Below, one piece after another: positions 9,801-17,108 of a DNA stretch of 28,262 bases (the first letter of the stretch is position 1; each line of letters begins with the position of its first letter). The notes below the pieces were generated by a model that searched no databases, was not told the DNA's origin, and worked only from the letters and a program-made list of their open reading frames with translations. The stretch comes from DATGMB01 sp035293845 (GTDB lineage: Bacteria > Acidobacteriota > Terriglobia > Bryobacterales > Bryobacteraceae): assembly GCA_035293845.1 (NCBI GenBank), contig DATGMB010000190.1:1-28262 (forward strand), in the 5' to 3' direction. The translations under genes were made by a program, and so were the position numbers.

Positions 9801-10159
9801 AGAGGGACCTCGGTCGTAACCGTGACCGTTTCGGTCATATCGCCGACTTTCAGGCGAAAGTCCAATGATATGGCTTGGCCGGTCGACACCTCCACATGTC
9901 CCCGCGCCTCGTTCTGGAACCCGGGATGAGTCACCGTCACCTGATAGATTCCTCCGGGAACTTCCGTGATCAGGTACAGGCCCGAATCGTTGGTCTCGGC
10001 GGAATACGCGACACCGGTAGCTTCATTCCTGGCGGCGATTCTCGCGTTCGGCACATTGGCCCCGGCTGGGTCCGTTACCGATCCGCGGATGACTGCGGTG
10101 TTGGTTTGCGCAAAGGCGGCCGCGGAGAGCCATGCGCACGCTAGACAGAGTCGGCTCAT
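6863..10159 (-). CDS. TonB-dependent outer-membrane receptor, Oar-like, with carboxypeptidase-regulatory-like domain
   Basis: A 1,098-residue outer-membrane protein. ATG 10159 (MSRLCLACAWLSAAAFAQ) is chosen because it leaves a clean signal peptide; a TTG four codons upstream (10171) is the alternative. Residues about 22-105 form a beta-sandwich domain (IRGSVTDPAGANVPNARI ... GLYLITEVPGGIYQVTV). A plug domain follows (about 110-215: TETVTVTTEVPLVES, RRTMNVIQLSGAAVFAG, MFWIDGASG, EEIKVLSNNYSAEFGGSNGG), then a large barrel with alternating aromatic strands to a C-terminal Phe (ARVIQAGMRLAF), the usual outer-membrane insertion signal. Such proteins take up or bind large substrates with TonB energy. 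Coupling to a sulfatase suggests a sulfated glycan. A divergent membrane regulator starts upstream. Confidence 0.9.
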   Translation of the reverse strand: MSRLCLACAWLSAAAFAQTNTAVIRGSVTDPAGANVPNARIAARNEATGVAYSAETNDSGLYLITEVPGGIYQVTVTHPGFQNEARGHVEVSTGQAISLDFRLKVGDMTETVTVTTEVPLVESATSGLDQLIESRSIANIPLGDRRTMNVIQLSGAAVFAGYDSGQKPNFSLAGGRAQSQMFWIDGASGQNMRLGIGQIDTDPPTELVEEIKVLSNNYSAEFGGSNGGVIVETTKSGTNQLHGSALEYLRNDAMDAPGFFAPVQNGSKVKPELRYNLFGGTLGGPVRKNRTFFFFDYEGGRRRTGYTATMTVPTPAQRTGDFSATTNSAGALIPIYDPSTTTLSGSTYVRQPFPENRIPAISLDPVALKVLAYYPLPNRPPDNPTGANNFRANGVNTLLHDFWSIKGDQIFGKDRITGRFMYNRDNTNVISAFPDPGPDPTVLNIAHQKSGLGDWVHTITPSAVNDFRINISSRVAHALTAGVGGDYAAKLGLNGVSGNAFPNFQVSGFSPLGSTNQERRQYPIEQQQAVENLSSLRGQHSLKAGFEVRRSRNYEVNLQTGSGSFGFNTQPTGLPGSPATGSGLASLLVGFPSAYSSVQTEPLDRHSYYLAGFVQDDWTVSRVLTLNLGLRWETDTPITDANGRMNGFDQTAINPVSGTPGVVKFMGVNGFRTQPYNGNWKNFGPRIGFAWKAGGEGTVVRGGFGIFYAHPFDAGVPNAVALGFSQSIQLNSPDNGITAPFYLRNGVPNVSATQPGLNDAFGAVPVGQNPNTAVTFFETNRKTGYSEEFNLGVQRQVGGAMVIEASAIGNLARRLPSANLPMDQISPAILGPAHQSQRDRPFPQFSNVSIQGPSLGVSNYYAGLLRAERRFSHGLNFNASYTFSKFLENTNDPGTTIGSDAGPYSNFYNRRADYGPSANDVRHRVSAGVVYELPFGRGRAFLTKGALARIAGGWTVGNVTIIQSGPPMSVTTQTNNTNSFSAGAQRPDVSRNPNLPADQRTLLRWFDTGAFAQPANFTFGDSGRNIVRAPGLFTMDFSIIRDFAIAEHVHLEARGESFNALNHTNFSAPGGVFGGSGFGTISGSAPARVIQAGMRLAF

Positions 10160-10169
10160 GTGGGAATCC

Positions 10170-10282
10170 AAAGTATCAGCATGCCGCGGCAGGCGGGAAA
10201 ATGGCAGGATTTCCCTGTGTATTCACCGTGAAAAACTCACTTTTTCAGCCGTGGCGGATGACAGGCGGCATGCCCGTGGCAT
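10170..10282. promoter_or_regulatory. Divergent promoter/operator region between TonB receptor and membrane regulator
   Basis: About 110 bp between divergent starts, unusually rich in dyads. TTCAC-C-GTGAA lies at 10222-10232 and overlaps GTGA-AAAAC-TCAC at 10228-10240. TGCCGCGGCA (10182-10191) and GGCATGCC (10267-10274) are perfect palindromes. CATGCCGC (10180-10187) is inverted as GCGGCATG (10265-10272), and CAGGCGG is repeated directly at 10190-10196 and 10262-10268. TACTTT (10175 to 10170, minus strand) could be a -10 box for the receptor, 10 nt before its ATG. Binding by the adjacent regulator is inference. Confidence 0.4.
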
Positions 10283-11551
10283 ATGATGCTCGCAGGAACA
10301 TTGCATCGGATCATGAGAGTCGAGCCGAACGCCCGGATCTCCGATGGCCCCGAGGAGATGCAGGGCGCGCTCCGATGCATCCTGGAGTCCCGAACCTTCG
10401 CTCGTTCTTCGCGTTTGCGCGAGTTCCTCCTCTTCGTGGTGAAATGCGCGATGGAAAATCGCGCGCACGAGGTCAACGAGTATTCCCTCGGCGTGCAGGT
10501 CTTCGGAAAGAGCGCGGACTACAGCCCGAGCCAGGACAACATCGTCCGGGTGACGGCTCGCCAGTTGCGAACCAAGCTCCAGGAATACTATGCGGGCGAG
10601 GGCAGCCGGGACGCATGGCGACTGGAAATTCCGAAGGGCTCGTACCTGCCGGTGCTGGCGCCCAATGCCGCTCGGGAGTCCGAGGAAAGCCGGAGAGCAC
10701 CTTCGGCGCTCGTTCTGGTCCTGGCGGTGTTGTGCGCCGCCGGTTGGGCGTCGGCGGGCTGGTTTTGGTGGCGCGTTCCGGGCCCGGCGCCGAAACGAGC
10801 TTACCTGCTGACTTCCGTGCTGAGCGATCCGAGCCGGACGGTGACGGTCGTGCTTGACGACCCGGTTCTGTCACGAGCCTGGCGCGCCGTCGGCAGCGTG
10901 ATGCCGCTCGACGAATTCGTGGCGGGCCGCTACCTCGATGAGGGCTATTACCGGGCCCCTGCAAACGAGTTCCTGCCCAGCATGCTGCGGAAGAACTATT
11001 ACGTGCATTATTCCACCGTGAAGATGCTGGAAAACCTGGCCGCGATCGGCCGGTCGCGCGGCGTCGACGTGTTCTCGGCGCATAGCCGGATGTTGAAGGC
11101 GGAAAGCCTCAAGAACGGCAATCTGATCCTGATCGGCGGCGTCGCGTCCAACCCTTGGGTCGCGGAAGTGCAGAAACACCTGGCGTTCGAACATCGTGTC
11201 GATCCCAGGGACGCGTTGCGCTCGTTCATCAACCGCTCGCCGCGGCCGGGTGAGCCGCGGGAGTTCGTATCGCGGTATTCGGACGAAGACACTCGTTACT
11301 ATACGCGGGTCGCGGTGTTGAAAAACCCGCTCGGATCGGGGCTGGTTGCGCTTCTCGGCGGCACCTCGCGCGATGCCACCGAGGCCGCCGGCCAATTCGC
11401 TTTGTCCGACGCCGGCGTGTCGCAGGTGTCCGCGCTTTGCGGCGCTCCGGCAGAGCGGCTAGGCGCGTTCGAGGTCATTCTCGAAACCAAGGCTCTCGCC
11501 GGTACGCCCATGACTCGAAGCATCGTCGCCGGCCGCTGCGGCAGCCAATAG
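10283..11551 (+). CDS. Membrane-anchored winged-helix-like transcriptional regulator with large extracytoplasmic domain
   Basis: A 422-residue single-pass protein. Residues about 25-125 form a DNA-binding-like domain: ILESRTFARSSRLREFLLFV, EVNEYSLGVQVFGK, then SQDNIVRVTARQLRTKLQEYY and a final strand WRLEIPKGSYLPVL. This is the OmpR/CadC-like helix-then-wing layout common in Acidobacteria. Residues 141-163 are one membrane helix, with an arginine-containing cytoplasmic flank. Residues 170-422 are outside the membrane and match no family I recognise; they include NGNLILIGGVASNPWVAEVQ. ATG 10283 is the first start; ATG 10313 is a possible alternative, and neither has a convincing Shine-Dalgarno. 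Its position back-to-back with the TonB receptor suggests that it senses an envelope ligand and controls that operon, as ToxR/CadC one-component regulators do. It converges on the M16 gene with a 6-bp gap. Confidence 0.65.
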   Translation: MMLAGTLHRIMRVEPNARISDGPEEMQGALRCILESRTFARSSRLREFLLFVVKCAMENRAHEVNEYSLGVQVFGKSADYSPSQDNIVRVTARQLRTKLQEYYAGEGSRDAWRLEIPKGSYLPVLAPNAARESEESRRAPSALVLVLAVLCAAGWASAGWFWWRVPGPAPKRAYLLTSVLSDPSRTVTVVLDDPVLSRAWRAVGSVMPLDEFVAGRYLDEGYYRAPANEFLPSMLRKNYYVHYSTVKMLENLAAIGRSRGVDVFSAHSRMLKAESLKNGNLILIGGVASNPWVAEVQKHLAFEHRVDPRDALRSFINRSPRPGEPREFVSRYSDEDTRYYTRVAVLKNPLGSGLVALLGGTSRDATEAAGQFALSDAGVSQVSALCGAPAERLGAFEVILETKALAGTPMTRSIVAGRCGSQ

Positions 11552-11557
11552 CGAGCC

Positions 11558-13036
11558 CTACTTCGCTACCGTCACGGTCCCGAATTTTTTCAGGACATCG
11601 CCGATTTTCGAGGCATCGCCGACTACCACGATGGCGTCCTGCGCCGGGGCGATGTACTTGCGGGCCACGGCCTGGATTTGATCGGGCTCGACCGAGCGCA
11701 CGCGGGTGACGTACGTTTCGAGGTAGCTATCGGGCAGGCCGAGCGCCTTGACTGTCGTCAACTGCGTAATCACGCCCTCCTGCGTTTCGAGGCGGAGCAG
11801 GTACAGACCGGAGATGTAGTTCTTCACGCCGGTGAGCTCCTCGTTGCCGACCGGTTTGGCGGCCATGCCGTCGAGCTCGGCCAGAACGGCCTTGAGCGCG
11901 GGCTCCAGCACCTCATTGCGGACTTCGGTCACCGCCTGGAAATCGCCCGAATCGCGATGAGTGTCGTACTGGCTGTGGGCGTCGTAGGCGAAGCCTTCCT
12001 TTTCGCGGATATTCTTGAACATCCGCGAATTGGCGCCGCCGCCGAGGACGGCGTTGCCGACCATCAGCGGGAAGAACTCGGGGCTCAGGCGCGTGGGAGC
12101 GAGGCGGCCGACGTGGATATCGGCCTGCACGGAGCCCGGGCGGTCGACGAGCACGATCTGGCGGCTCGGCGCGGGAAATTGCATGGCGGGCGGGGAGGGC
12201 AGCGGCTTCTCTTTCCAGGCGCCGAAGTGCTGCGCGATCAGCTTGAGAACCTCATCCTTCGCGGGCAGTTTTCCAATCAACAGCAGCGTGGCATTGTTGG
12301 GCACGAGGCGGGAATCGCGGAAGGCGGCGAGATTTTTGACGTCCAACTTCGCGATCGCGGCCTCAGTCGGCGCGATGTGGCCGTATGGCGTACGGCCGAA
12401 AACCACCGACGCGAATTTCTCTTCCGCGAGAAAGCCGGGTTCGGAGTGCTGCTGGCGAAGGCTTTCCGTGCGGTTCTTCTTGTAGAGCTCGACTTCCTCC
12501 AGCGGGAACGTCGAGTTCATCGCCACGTCGGCGATGAGCGCCAGCAGACGCGGCAGGTGCTCGGAGAGCGCGTTGGCGGAGATGGCGAGCGAATCCGCGC
12601 CGGCCGAACCGCCGATGGAGCCGCCGATGCGGTCGATCTCATCGGAGATTTGTTGGGAAGTGCGGGTCTTCGTGCCTTCATCCAGCAGCGTGGCGACGGC
12701 TTCGGCGAGGCCGGGCATATCCGGCGGATCGAATTTGGAGCCCGCCTGGAACGTGAGGCGGAGCGTCACCAGCGGGAACCGCGCATCTTCGACCAGGACC
12801 ACGCCGAGGCCGTTCGGCAGCTTGGATTCGGCGACGGGCGGGAGCTTGTAAGACGGGATGGGCGGAGTCTGCGGAGGCTTCGTCCGGTCGACGGTCTGCG
12901 CGGAAAGGGCAAGCGCCGCGAACAAAAGCAGGACCGAGGCGCGGGCCTGGCATGCCCGGCCCCTGCGGGCGACGATGGAGGGGCCGGCCATGGCCGGCCC
13001 GCGGCCGCGGTGGATGCGGCAATCGGCGGGCGTCAT
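11558..13036 (-). CDS. M16-family zinc-peptidase-like subunit lacking the zinc site
   Basis: A 492-residue exported protein with the M16 (pitrilysin/MPP) two-domain fold: SKLPNGLGVVLVEDARFPLV at the first strand, QIVLVDRPGSVQADIHVGR at the domain junction, and SGLYLLRLETQEGVITQLTT near the end. Where the active family has HxxEH it reads GLAEAVATLLDEGT, with no histidine, so it is a non-catalytic partner. The start is ATG 13036, which shares its A with the TAA of the upstream active M16 gene and has AAGGAG 8 nt before it, showing translational coupling. Residues 34-48 (RASVLLLFAALALSA) are the hydrophobic part of the signal peptide. The preceding 30 residues are Arg/Gly/Ala-rich and encoded by palindromic GC-rich DNA. 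Two-subunit M16 peptidases such as MPP pair an active and an inactive chain in this way. Confidence 0.88.
   Translation of the reverse strand: MTPADCRIHRGRGPAMAGPSIVARRGRACQARASVLLLFAALALSAQTVDRTKPPQTPPIPSYKLPPVAESKLPNGLGVVLVEDARFPLVTLRLTFQAGSKFDPPDMPGLAEAVATLLDEGTKTRTSQQISDEIDRIGGSIGGSAGADSLAISANALSEHLPRLLALIADVAMNSTFPLEEVELYKKNRTESLRQQHSEPGFLAEEKFASVVFGRTPYGHIAPTEAAIAKLDVKNLAAFRDSRLVPNNATLLLIGKLPAKDEVLKLIAQHFGAWKEKPLPSPPAMQFPAPSRQIVLVDRPGSVQADIHVGRLAPTRLSPEFFPLMVGNAVLGGGANSRMFKNIREKEGFAYDAHSQYDTHRDSGDFQAVTEVRNEVLEPALKAVLAELDGMAAKPVGNEELTGVKNYISGLYLLRLETQEGVITQLTTVKALGLPDSYLETYVTRVRSVEPDQIQAVARKYIAPAQDAIVVVGDASKIGDVLKKFGTVTVAK
12943..13010. repeat. Cluster of GC-rich palindromes inside the M16 coding region (REP-like)
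   Basis: The stretch holds, in order, GGGCCTGGC-AT-GCCCGGCCC (12943-12962, one mismatch), an overlapping hairpin CCGGCCCCT/AGGGGCCGG (12956-12964 and 12979-12987), a perfect 20-bp palindrome centred on CCATGG (12981-13000), and a 12-bp palindrome CCGCGGCCGCGG (12999-13010). The first hairpin shares its arms with two intergenic hairpins at 24597-24616 and 26909-26931. It encodes about residues 10-32 of the inactive M16 subunit. Confidence 0.6.
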
Positions 13037-14385
13037 TATTTTGTCTCCTTGGGAGCGGGCTGAATCTCGAGAATGGCGCGGCGCTGCGGGGTAAGATATT
13101 TGCGCGCGGCGGCCTGAATTTCGGCCGGCGTCACGGCCAGCATCTTGTCGAGCTCGGTGTTGATCAGGTGTGGATCGCCGTCGGTCACCGCGTACTGCGC
13201 GAGCGCGCGGGCACGGTTCAGTGAGCTTTCGAGGTCCTTGAGGTGGCTGGCGCGGAGCTGTGCTTTGACACGATCGAGCTCGGCGGCGTCGATCGGATGG
13301 TCCTGCAACCGCGCAATCTCCTCCTGCACCTGGGCCACGATCTCCTCCGGCTTGAACTTGGGATAGTAAAGCAGATACAGGGCGTACGGCTCGGGGTCGC
13401 GGTAATCCAGCGTCCCGGCGAACGGCCACCCGAGCGCGGCCTCATACTGCACAACGGACTGCTTGCCCTTGACGAGGTCCTGGCGGATGCGGGCGCTATC
13501 GCCCGCGGTCAGGATGGCGTCGATCATATTCAGGGCGTAATATTCGGGCGAGCGGCGCATCGGGCCGGGATAGCCGATCACGATTCCGGGGACCTGCGCC
13601 AGCGGGTCTTTGTAGACTTGCGTGTGGGGCTCGAAGCCGGCCGGTTCGGCGAGGTTGGGGCGCCGCGGCAGCGGCTGGCTGGGGATATCGGCGAAATACG
13701 TTTCGATCAGCTTTTTCGCTTCCGGGACGCGGATATCGCCTACGATGACGAGGGCGGCGTTATCGGGGGCGTAATAAGTCTTGAAGAACTTGGCAACGTC
13801 TTCGACAGACGAGTTGTTCAGGTCTTCGAACGAGCCGATCAGCGAATGCGAGCTCTGCCAGTTGCGGTACATCAGCGTGGGCCAGACGTCGACGATGGCG
13901 GTCGCGTAGGGCTGGTTATCGAAGCTGAGACGGCGCTCCTGCTTGACGGCCTCCTTCTGGTTCTTGAGGTTTTCGTCATTGATCGCGAGGCTGCGCATGC
14001 GGTCGGATTCGAGCCACAGCGCCGTGGCGAGCTTGTTGGAGGGCAGGACTTCGAAGTAGTCCGTGAAGTCCGGATGAGTGGAGCCGTTCAGGACGCCGCC
14101 GTTCGATTCGACCATCGCGAAGTGCGTCCCCTTGGGGGCGTTGGCGGAGCCCTCGAACATCATGTGCTCGAAGAGGTGCGCAAAGCCGGTATGGCCCTTT
14201 TCCTCCGAACGCGCGCCAACGTTGTAGAGAATATAGACGGTGACGACCGGAACGGCATTATCGGGCGAGAGCACCACGCGCAGGCCGTTGGGAAGCTGAT
14301 AGCTCTCGATGGGAAACGTGACGTCCGCGCCGCGCGCCAGGAAGGCGCCGCACAGGAACAGGCAGCAGGCAGCAATGCGTTTCAT
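13036..14385 (-). CDS. M16-family zinc metallopeptidase, active subunit, exported
   Basis: A 449-residue peptidase. The start chosen is ATG 14385 (MKRIAACCLFLCGAFLARGA), which gives a Sec signal peptide; the in-frame ATG at 14418 adds an implausible leader. The inverted zinc motif HLFEH is at H70-E73-H74 and a third ligand fits E150 in KEAVKQERRLSFDN, the family spacing. The fold landmarks YQLPNGLRVVLSPDNAVPVV, GHTGFAHLFEHMMFEGS, a central NLVIVGDI-like strand (NAALVIVGDIRVPEAKKLI) and a C-terminal LTPQRRAILEI all belong to M16B peptidases. It would degrade peptides in the periplasm. TATCCT lies 9 nt before the ATG on the coding strand. The TAA stop overlaps the ATG of the zinc-less partner, so the two are probably made in equal amounts and form a heterodimer. 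Confidence 0.92.
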   Translation of the reverse strand: MKRIAACCLFLCGAFLARGADVTFPIESYQLPNGLRVVLSPDNAVPVVTVYILYNVGARSEEKGHTGFAHLFEHMMFEGSANAPKGTHFAMVESNGGVLNGSTHPDFTDYFEVLPSNKLATALWLESDRMRSLAINDENLKNQKEAVKQERRLSFDNQPYATAIVDVWPTLMYRNWQSSHSLIGSFEDLNNSSVEDVAKFFKTYYAPDNAALVIVGDIRVPEAKKLIETYFADIPSQPLPRRPNLAEPAGFEPHTQVYKDPLAQVPGIVIGYPGPMRRSPEYYALNMIDAILTAGDSARIRQDLVKGKQSVVQYEAALGWPFAGTLDYRDPEPYALYLLYYPKFKPEEIVAQVQEEIARLQDHPIDAAELDRVKAQLRASHLKDLESSLNRARALAQYAVTDGDPHLINTELDKMLAVTPAEIQAAARKYLTPQRRAILEIQPAPKETK

Positions 14386-14556
14386 GCTTGTTCCAGGATA
14401 TATCGGACGGCGGGGCACGCGGGTGAGAAGTGGAATATCCCGGCTCGGGAGCCGCTCGATGCGCTACGTCAGATCGAAAATAGCGCATGATCTCATCCGC
14501 ACTGCCGTGCTCTACCCGGGCGGCGTGCGGGAGCCCGTTCAGGAGCTCGCCGGCCC

Positions 14557-17028
14557 CTACGGCCGGGTCGCGATCTCCATCGAGGCCGGAGACAGGCCGT
14601 CCGAGGTCGCGGTCACGTGGATTCTGCCGCCGCGGCCGCGCTGCGATTGCACGATCAGGAGCGCGAGGCCGCTGAAGGCTTTGCGGTGGTCGGCCTGGAA
14701 CGATTCTGTCGTCGCGGCGTTGCCGTTATCGACAGCGCGCAGCGCGCCGGCGCCGGTCACCTGGAAATGCACGTCGTTGGCGGCGGCGGGACAGAGATTG
14801 CCGTCCTTGTCCTCGATGCGGACCGTCACAAATGAGAGGTCGTCGCCGTCCGCAGCAATCGTCGGGCGGTCGGGAATGAGCCGAATCTTCGCTGCCGCGC
14901 CGGCGGTACGGACTTCGTCGGAGGCGACCGGTTTGCCGTTGCGATAGCCGATGGCCTTCAGCGCGCCGGGCTTGTAGGGAACCTGCCACACGAACCGGTA
15001 CTTGGTGATGAATTTGCGATCTTTGCTGACCATCTGGCCGACAGGGATCTCGAAGGGCTGCCCGCGCGGCTTCCGGCCGAGCGATATGCCGTTGAGGAAG
15101 AGCTCGACTTCATCGGCGTTGGAGTAGACCATCACCGGGATGTCCTGGCCCTCGCGGTCCTCCCAGTTCCAGTTTTGCGGCACGAGGTGGACCATGGGCT
15201 TCGTGGTCCAGTGGCTCTGGTAAAGGTAGTAGCGGTCCTTGGGGAACCCGGCGAGATCGACCATGCCGAAATAGGAGCTGCGCGACGGCCAGTCCTTGGG
15301 CGAGGGGCCATTATGGAACGGCGTGGGCTCGCCGATGTAGTCGAAGCCGGTCCAGACGAATTCGCCGAGGACTTCGGGCACCTTCTCCTCGTACGTAAAC
15401 TCGACGTCGGGCGGCTCCGCCCAGTAGGCTGCCACCACGTCATAGCTGCTGATCTGCAGTGAAGAGTGCTTCGGGTAATCTTCGAGCGGCAGGTGGTAGA
15501 TGCCGCGCGAGCTGACGGCGGACGCGGTCTCAGAGCCGAAGATGATCCAGTCGGGATGCTCGCGGTGGATCTGCTCGTAGTGCATCGGCTGGTAGTTGAA
15601 GCCGGGGATATCGACCGCATCGGCCAGCTTGTTCTTGATGGCGCCGGTCCAGTTATTGAACGCGGAAGTCGTGGGCCGGGTGGGATCCTCTTCGTGGAAG
15701 AAGCGCACGAGGCGGCGCGCGACCTCTGCGCCATCGGGGCGGCCCTGCTCCATCACCTCGTTGCCGATGCTCCACAGGATGATCGACGGATGGTTGCGGT
15801 CGCGGTGGACCATATCGCGGACGTCGCGCTCGCTCCACTCATCGAAAAACTTGGAGTAGCCGTTGGGGACTTTGGGGATGCGCCACATGTCGAAGGCTTC
15901 GTCCATGACGACGATGCCCATGCGGTCGCAGGCTTCGAGCACCTCGGGCGCGGGCGGATTGTGGCTGGTACGGAGCGCGTTGACGCCCGCGGCCTTGAGA
16001 ATCTCAAGCTGGCGCTCGATCGCGCGGCGGTTGACGGCGGCGCCGAGCGCGCCGAGATCGTGATGATTGCAGACGCCCTGAATGCGCACGCGGCGGCCGT
16101 TGAGCAGGAACCCTTTCTCCTTGTCGAAGGCGATGGTGCGGATGCCGAACGGCGTGGTGTAGCGGTCGACGACGCGGGTGCCGTTGAGGACCTCGCTCAC
16201 CAGCGTGTAGAGATAGGGACGGTCGACATCCCAGCGCTGCGGGCGGGCGACGGCCAGCGCAGTCGCGACGGTCTGGGCGCCGCCGGCGGGCAGCACCGCG
16301 TCATTCGATTGCCGCGCGACCTGGCGGCCCGCGGCGTCGAGAACGGTGGTGCGCAGGACCACGCGGCTTTCCGCGCCCGAGCGGTTGCGCAGCCCGGTCT
16401 TGACCTGCACGGACGCCGCGGCATCGCTAACCTCGGGCGTGGTGATGTAAGTGCCCCAGCGGTCCACGTGCACCGGACCGGTAATATCGAGCCATACGTT
16501 GCGATAGATGCCCGCGCCGGGATACCAGCGGGAGGAGTGGTCCTCCGGAGTGAGCCGCACGGCCACGACGTTTTCCTGCGGGCCGTAGCGGAGGTGTGGC
16601 GTGAGGTCGCAGGAAAAGCCGATGTACCCGTACGGGCGGCTGCAGACTTCCTGGCCGTTGATCCAGACGTGCGCATTGTACATGGCGCCGTCGAATTCGA
16701 GCGTGAGATAGCGGTCGCGGAGGCCCTCCGGGACGGTGAAATGTTTGCGGTACCAGCCGGTGCCGAAGATCGGCAGCGCGCCGGTGTGGGGGTTCAAATG
16801 CGGATCGAATGGGCCTTCGATCGCCCAATCGTGCGGCAGACGGACTTCGCGCCACGCGCCGTCCTGGAAATCGGGAGCCTCGGCTCCAGCGGCTTCGCCT
16901 TTGAAGAAGCGCCAGCCATCGTCGAAGGACTGGCGGCGTTCGGAGGCGCGCACAGCGGCGGGGGAGTCCGCGGCGGCTGCGGCGAGCGGCAGGAGCGCGC
17001 AGAGGAGGAGGATACGGCCGGCGATCAT
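14557..17028 (-). CDS. Exported glycoside hydrolase family 2 (beta-galactosidase-like)
   Basis: An 823-residue secreted glycosidase. A Sec signal lies at 1-20 (ILLLCALLPLAAAAA). Domains in order are: a jelly-roll sugar-binding domain (about 33-185: FDDGWRFFKG, VRLPHDWAIEGPFD, GTGWYRKHF, SRPYGYIGFSCDLT), an Ig-like domain (about 190-295), a TIM barrel (about 297-590) with NHHDLGALGAAV, RTSHNPP, the acid/base E424 in WSIGNEVME and the nucleophile E500 in IIFGSETAS, and C-terminal Ig-like domains (about 600-823; VYSNADEVELFLNGISLG is DUF4982-like). Exact substrate (galactoside, glucuronide or other) is not decidable. The start ATG 17028 has no Shine-Dalgarno, but TACCAT is 8 nt upstream. The stop codon lies in a GTAGGGGCCGGC element resembling the genome's repeated hairpins. 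Confidence 0.9.
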   Translation of the reverse strand: MIAGRILLLCALLPLAAAAADSPAAVRASERRQSFDDGWRFFKGEAAGAEAPDFQDGAWREVRLPHDWAIEGPFDPHLNPHTGALPIFGTGWYRKHFTVPEGLRDRYLTLEFDGAMYNAHVWINGQEVCSRPYGYIGFSCDLTPHLRYGPQENVVAVRLTPEDHSSRWYPGAGIYRNVWLDITGPVHVDRWGTYITTPEVSDAAASVQVKTGLRNRSGAESRVVLRTTVLDAAGRQVARQSNDAVLPAGGAQTVATALAVARPQRWDVDRPYLYTLVSEVLNGTRVVDRYTTPFGIRTIAFDKEKGFLLNGRRVRIQGVCNHHDLGALGAAVNRRAIERQLEILKAAGVNALRTSHNPPAPEVLEACDRMGIVVMDEAFDMWRIPKVPNGYSKFFDEWSERDVRDMVHRDRNHPSIILWSIGNEVMEQGRPDGAEVARRLVRFFHEEDPTRPTTSAFNNWTGAIKNKLADAVDIPGFNYQPMHYEQIHREHPDWIIFGSETASAVSSRGIYHLPLEDYPKHSSLQISSYDVVAAYWAEPPDVEFTYEEKVPEVLGEFVWTGFDYIGEPTPFHNGPSPKDWPSRSSYFGMVDLAGFPKDRYYLYQSHWTTKPMVHLVPQNWNWEDREGQDIPVMVYSNADEVELFLNGISLGRKPRGQPFEIPVGQMVSKDRKFITKYRFVWQVPYKPGALKAIGYRNGKPVASDEVRTAGAAAKIRLIPDRPTIAADGDDLSFVTVRIEDKDGNLCPAAANDVHFQVTGAGALRAVDNGNAATTESFQADHRKAFSGLALLIVQSQRGRGGRIHVTATSDGLSPASMEIATRP

Positions 17029-17036
17029 AATCGCCT

Positions 17037-17042
17037 ATGGTA
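17037..17042 (-). promoter_or_regulatory. TACCAT -10 box 8 nt before the GH2 start
   Basis: On the minus strand TACCAT (17042 to 17037) is followed by 8 nt and then ATG 17028, with no Shine-Dalgarno. This is the spacing of a leaderless promoter, and the same layout occurs at several other genes in the window. Confidence 0.4.
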
Positions 17043-17108
17043 TGACAGCGCGGGGGGATGCTGGGGTCGAACCGGTGGGGCGCATCCGTGGGAATGCCTA
17101 CCTGTCCC

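Noticed and set aside
8540..9868. 442-codon plus-strand open frame opposite the TonB receptor
   Set aside because: Antisense shadow: no domain, no signal peptide, no Shine-Dalgarno, and the opposite strand has a full receptor.
14386..14556. Possible small gene in the 171-bp gap between GH2 and the M16 pair
   Set aside because: Open frames here are extensions of shadow frames without start signals; I see only a candidate promoter (TATCCT) near the M16 start.
17052..17090. tRNA T-arm-like GGTTCGACCCC on the minus strand between GH2 and the restriction gene
   Set aside because: The flanking bases do not form a 5-bp T-stem, and no acceptor, D or anticodon arm is found nearby.
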